DNA of 64,000 nt from Bin22 sp965207275. GTDB lineage: Bacteria; Chloroflexota; Dehalococcoidia; Lucifugimonadales; UBA3495. Of the stretch, positions 62,258 through 64,000 are shown piece after piece. The DNA lies in NCBI GenBank assembly GCA_965207275.1, contig CBDBMH010000002.1, positions 1,240,001 to 1,304,000 on the forward strand, given 5' to 3'. A model generated the notes under the pieces. That model saw only the letters and a list, made by a program, of their open reading frames with translations, did not search any database and was not told the origin of the DNA. The stretch's first letter is position 1. Each line of letters begins with the position of its first letter. Made by a program: the position numbers and the translations under genes.

Positions 62258-62302
62258 ATTTACAGAGTCTTTAGGCCGGCAGATTTACAGGGTCTTTAGG
62301 CC
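62258..62302. repeat. 20-bp direct repeats at the left end of the IS21 element
   Basis: ATTTACAGAGTCTTTAGGCC (62258-62277) and ATTTACAGGGTCTTTAGGCC (62283-62302) differ by one base and are 25 bases apart. IS21-family elements carry several such transposase-binding repeats at each end, which fits their place just before istA. The exact outer tip is probably between 62236 and 62258. Confidence 0.75.
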
Positions 62303-62355
62303 ACCCTGGGAGCCACACCAACGACCATTTCTGCACTTCGAACGGAGGTGCAGCG

Positions 62356-63954
62356 ATGGCGTACCGGGAGGTTCCCCGAATGGAAATAGGAGAATTGATC
62401 CGCCGCTGGCAGGCGGGACAGAGCCGCCGGCAGATCGCGGAGAGCACCGGGCTGTCGCGGGACACGGTGGCCAAGTACCTGGCGACGGCGGAGACGGAGG
62501 GCATCGCCCGGGATGGGCCGGTTCCCAGCGAGGAGCAGTTGAGCCGCCTGGCGGCCATTGGGCAAGTGGGCCCGCGCCGGGTGGTTACGCCCACCGACGA
62601 CCTGCTGGAACCGTGGGCGGACCAGGTCTACCAGTGGCTCACCGGGGACCGGTTGCAGCTGACCCGCATTCACGAGTTGTTGGCGGCTCGCGGCTGCCAG
62701 GTGTCCTACCAGTCCCTGCGGCGATTCATCATCAGGCGCAACTGGACCAGGCTGGGCAGTACCACGGTGCGCATGGAGGACACCCCGCCGGGGGAGGTGG
62801 CCGAGGTGGACTTCGGGCGCCTGGGCCTGGTGCCGGACCCGGCTACGGGAAAGCGCAAGCTGGTCTGGGCCATGATCATCGTGCTGTGCCATTCCCGCCA
62901 CTGCTTCCTCTGGCCCATGCACCAGCAGACGCTGCCCGAAGTCATCGCCGGACTGGAGGCGGCCTGGGCCTTCTTCGGCGGCGTGCCCCGCTACCTGGTC
63001 ATCGACAACTTCCCCGCCGCGGTGGTGGGACCGGACTCGCTGAATCCTGTGCTGACCAGGAGCTTCCTGGAGTACGCCCAGCGCCGGGGCTTCTTCGCCG
63101 ACCCGGCCCGGGTGCGCCACCCCAAGGACAAGCCCAAGGTGGAGCGGAACGTGCCCTACGCCCGGGAGCGCTTCTTCAAGGGCGCCAGCTTCGACAGCCT
63201 GGCCCACGTCAGGGCCGAGGCCCCCAGGTGGTGCCGGGAGGTGGCGGGCACCCGCGTCCACGGCACCACCCGCAAGCAGCCGCTGGTGGTCTTCCAGGAG
63301 GAGGAGCGCCACACCCTGCTCCCCTGGGACGGCGAACCCTACGAGATCGCCCACTGGCGCACCCTCAAGGTGCATCCCGACCACCACGTCCAGTGCCAGC
63401 AGGCCCTGTACTCGGTGCCCTCGGACCTCTGCCCGCCGGGGCAGAAGGTCGAGGTCCGGGCCGACAGCAAGCTGGTGCACGTCTATTACAAGGGCCGCCT
63501 GATCAAGGTCCACCTGCGCCAGCCCAAGGGCGGACGCGCCACCGATCCAAAGGACTATCCCGCCCGCATCGGCCCCTACACCACCCGGGCGCCGGACCAG
63601 CTCAAGCGGGAGGCGGCCCGGCTGGGGCCGGCGGTGGGTGAATTCGCCCAGCGCCTCCTGGCCGACCCCCTGCCCTGGGCCAAGCTCCGCCAGGGGCACA
63701 AGCTGCTGCGCCTGGCCGAGCGCTACACCGGCCCGCGCCTGGACGCCGCCTGCCGGAGGGCCTTGGACGTGGACCTCATCGACGTCCGCCGCCTGGAGCG
63801 CATCCTGGTGCAGGCCCTGGACGAGGAGACCTCGCCCCAACTGCCCCTGCCCCCACCCGCCGGACGCTTCGCCCGGGCCGGCTCCGTATTCGCCCATTCC
63901 GCTCATGCTCCAATCCACCCACCGGAGGTGATCACCCATGTCCAAGACCACTGA
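62356..63954 (+). CDS. istA: IS21 family transposase IstA
   Basis: 532-residue DDE transposase. N-terminal HTH: LIRRWQAGQSRRQIAESTGL followed by SRDTVAKYLATAE. Catalytic residues are likely in AEVDFGRLG (Asp at about 151), YLVIDNFPAAV (Asp about 217) and DKPKVERNVPYARE (Glu about 263). The C-terminal half has YSVPSDLCPPGQKVEVRAD, usual for IstA. Intact; last 17 bases overlap istB. Confidence 0.95.
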   Translation: MAYREVPRMEIGELIRRWQAGQSRRQIAESTGLSRDTVAKYLATAETEGIARDGPVPSEEQLSRLAAIGQVGPRRVVTPTDDLLEPWADQVYQWLTGDRLQLTRIHELLAARGCQVSYQSLRRFIIRRNWTRLGSTTVRMEDTPPGEVAEVDFGRLGLVPDPATGKRKLVWAMIIVLCHSRHCFLWPMHQQTLPEVIAGLEAAWAFFGGVPRYLVIDNFPAAVVGPDSLNPVLTRSFLEYAQRRGFFADPARVRHPKDKPKVERNVPYARERFFKGASFDSLAHVRAEAPRWCREVAGTRVHGTTRKQPLVVFQEEERHTLLPWDGEPYEIAHWRTLKVHPDHHVQCQQALYSVPSDLCPPGQKVEVRADSKLVHVYYKGRLIKVHLRQPKGGRATDPKDYPARIGPYTTRAPDQLKREAARLGPAVGEFAQRLLADPLPWAKLRQGHKLLRLAERYTGPRLDAACRRALDVDLIDVRRLERILVQALDEETSPQLPLPPPAGRFARAGSVFAHSAHAPIHPPEVITHVQDH

Positions 63955-64000
63955 CCTCACCCCACTGCTCAAGTCCCTCAAGCTGGGGGCCATGGCCGCC
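63938..64000 (+). CDS. istB: IS21 helper ATPase IstB, N-terminal fragment
   Basis: Starts ATG at 63938 with GGAGGTG seven bases upstream and reads MSKTTDLTPLLKSLKLGAMA before the window ends. IstB is the AAA+ ATPase that directs IstA to its target. The overlap with istA is normal for these elements. Only 21 codons are seen, so the call rests mainly on position. Confidence 0.8.
   Translation, partial: MSKTTDLTPLLKSLKLGAMAA

Larger units (their letters stand above)
62240..64000 (+). mobile_element. IS21-family insertion sequence, left part
   Basis: Contains terminal repeats, an intact istA and the first 21 codons of istB; the element runs out of the window. The istA/istB overlap and end repeats are typical of IS21. 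The right end and any target duplication cannot be seen here. Confidence 0.85.

Noticed and set aside
62296..63993. A 565-codon minus-strand frame opposite istA
   Set aside because: Antisense shadow of an intact transposase with DDE residues.

Overview
The window looks like chromosome from a GC-rich, uncultured Chloroflexota bacterium, most likely of the SAR202/Dehalococcoidia type. This is inferred, not proven. The reasons are the gene mix (two LLM flavin oxidoreductases, paired acyl-CoA dehydrogenases, HyuA/HyuB, PIG-L, VOC and dienelactone-hydrolase proteins beside a classical ribosomal operon) and the frequent GTG/TTG starts.

Region 1 (1-10921, + strand) is the distal spc operon plus the alpha operon, almost gap-free: end of rpsN, rpsH, rplF, rplR, rpsE, rpmD, rplO, secY, adk, map, infA, rpmJ, rpsM, rpsK, rpsD, rpoA, rplQ, truA, rplM, rpsI, closed by a strong intrinsic terminator.

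Region 2 (10954-19923, - strand) holds a CcdA-like membrane protein and then a SAM-cycle/methionine-salvage operon read right to left: mtnA, an arylsulfotransferase-like propeller, mtnP, a rhodanese, ahcY, metK and a phosphohexomutase. A SAM-I (S-box) riboswitch with its own terminator lies directly upstream of mtnA. Its P1 stem, P4 hairpin and core signature are readable in the sequence, so the operon should be shut down by high SAM.

Region 3 (20248-42989) is catabolic and accessory metabolism: nicotinate phosphoribosyltransferase, a fused EtfB-EtfA, two adjacent acyl-CoA dehydrogenases, two LLM oxidoreductases, PIG-L deacetylase, VOC protein, dienelactone hydrolase, HyuA/HyuB, nucleoside hydrolase, a FAD amine oxidase, an alpha/beta hydrolase, a phosphodiesterase/phosphatase and a protein strikingly like eukaryotic sterol 24-C-methyltransferase.

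Region 4 (42990-48452) is a small defence-like island. An OAS/CD-NTase-like nucleotidyltransferase is translationally coupled to a DUF6602 protein with a PD-(D/E)XK-like signature. Divergent from it is an AbiEi/AbiEii-type toxin-antitoxin pair. A small membrane protein and long perfect hairpins follow.

Region 5 (48453-57526, - strand) is one giant secreted protein (about 3,000 residues) made of beta-sandwich repeats including six near-identical 109-residue Calx-beta units. A C12 homopolymer separates its best ATG/Shine-Dalgarno from the reading frame of the signal peptide, which suggests phase variation or a homopolymer error.

Region 6 (57709-64000) is mobile DNA: a complete IS1380-type element with 28-bp inverted repeats; a second, scrambled copy in which IS and flanking sequence are interleaved in order; a Uma2 nuclease-fold gene; an HTH regulator; and the left part of an IS21 element (istA, start of istB).
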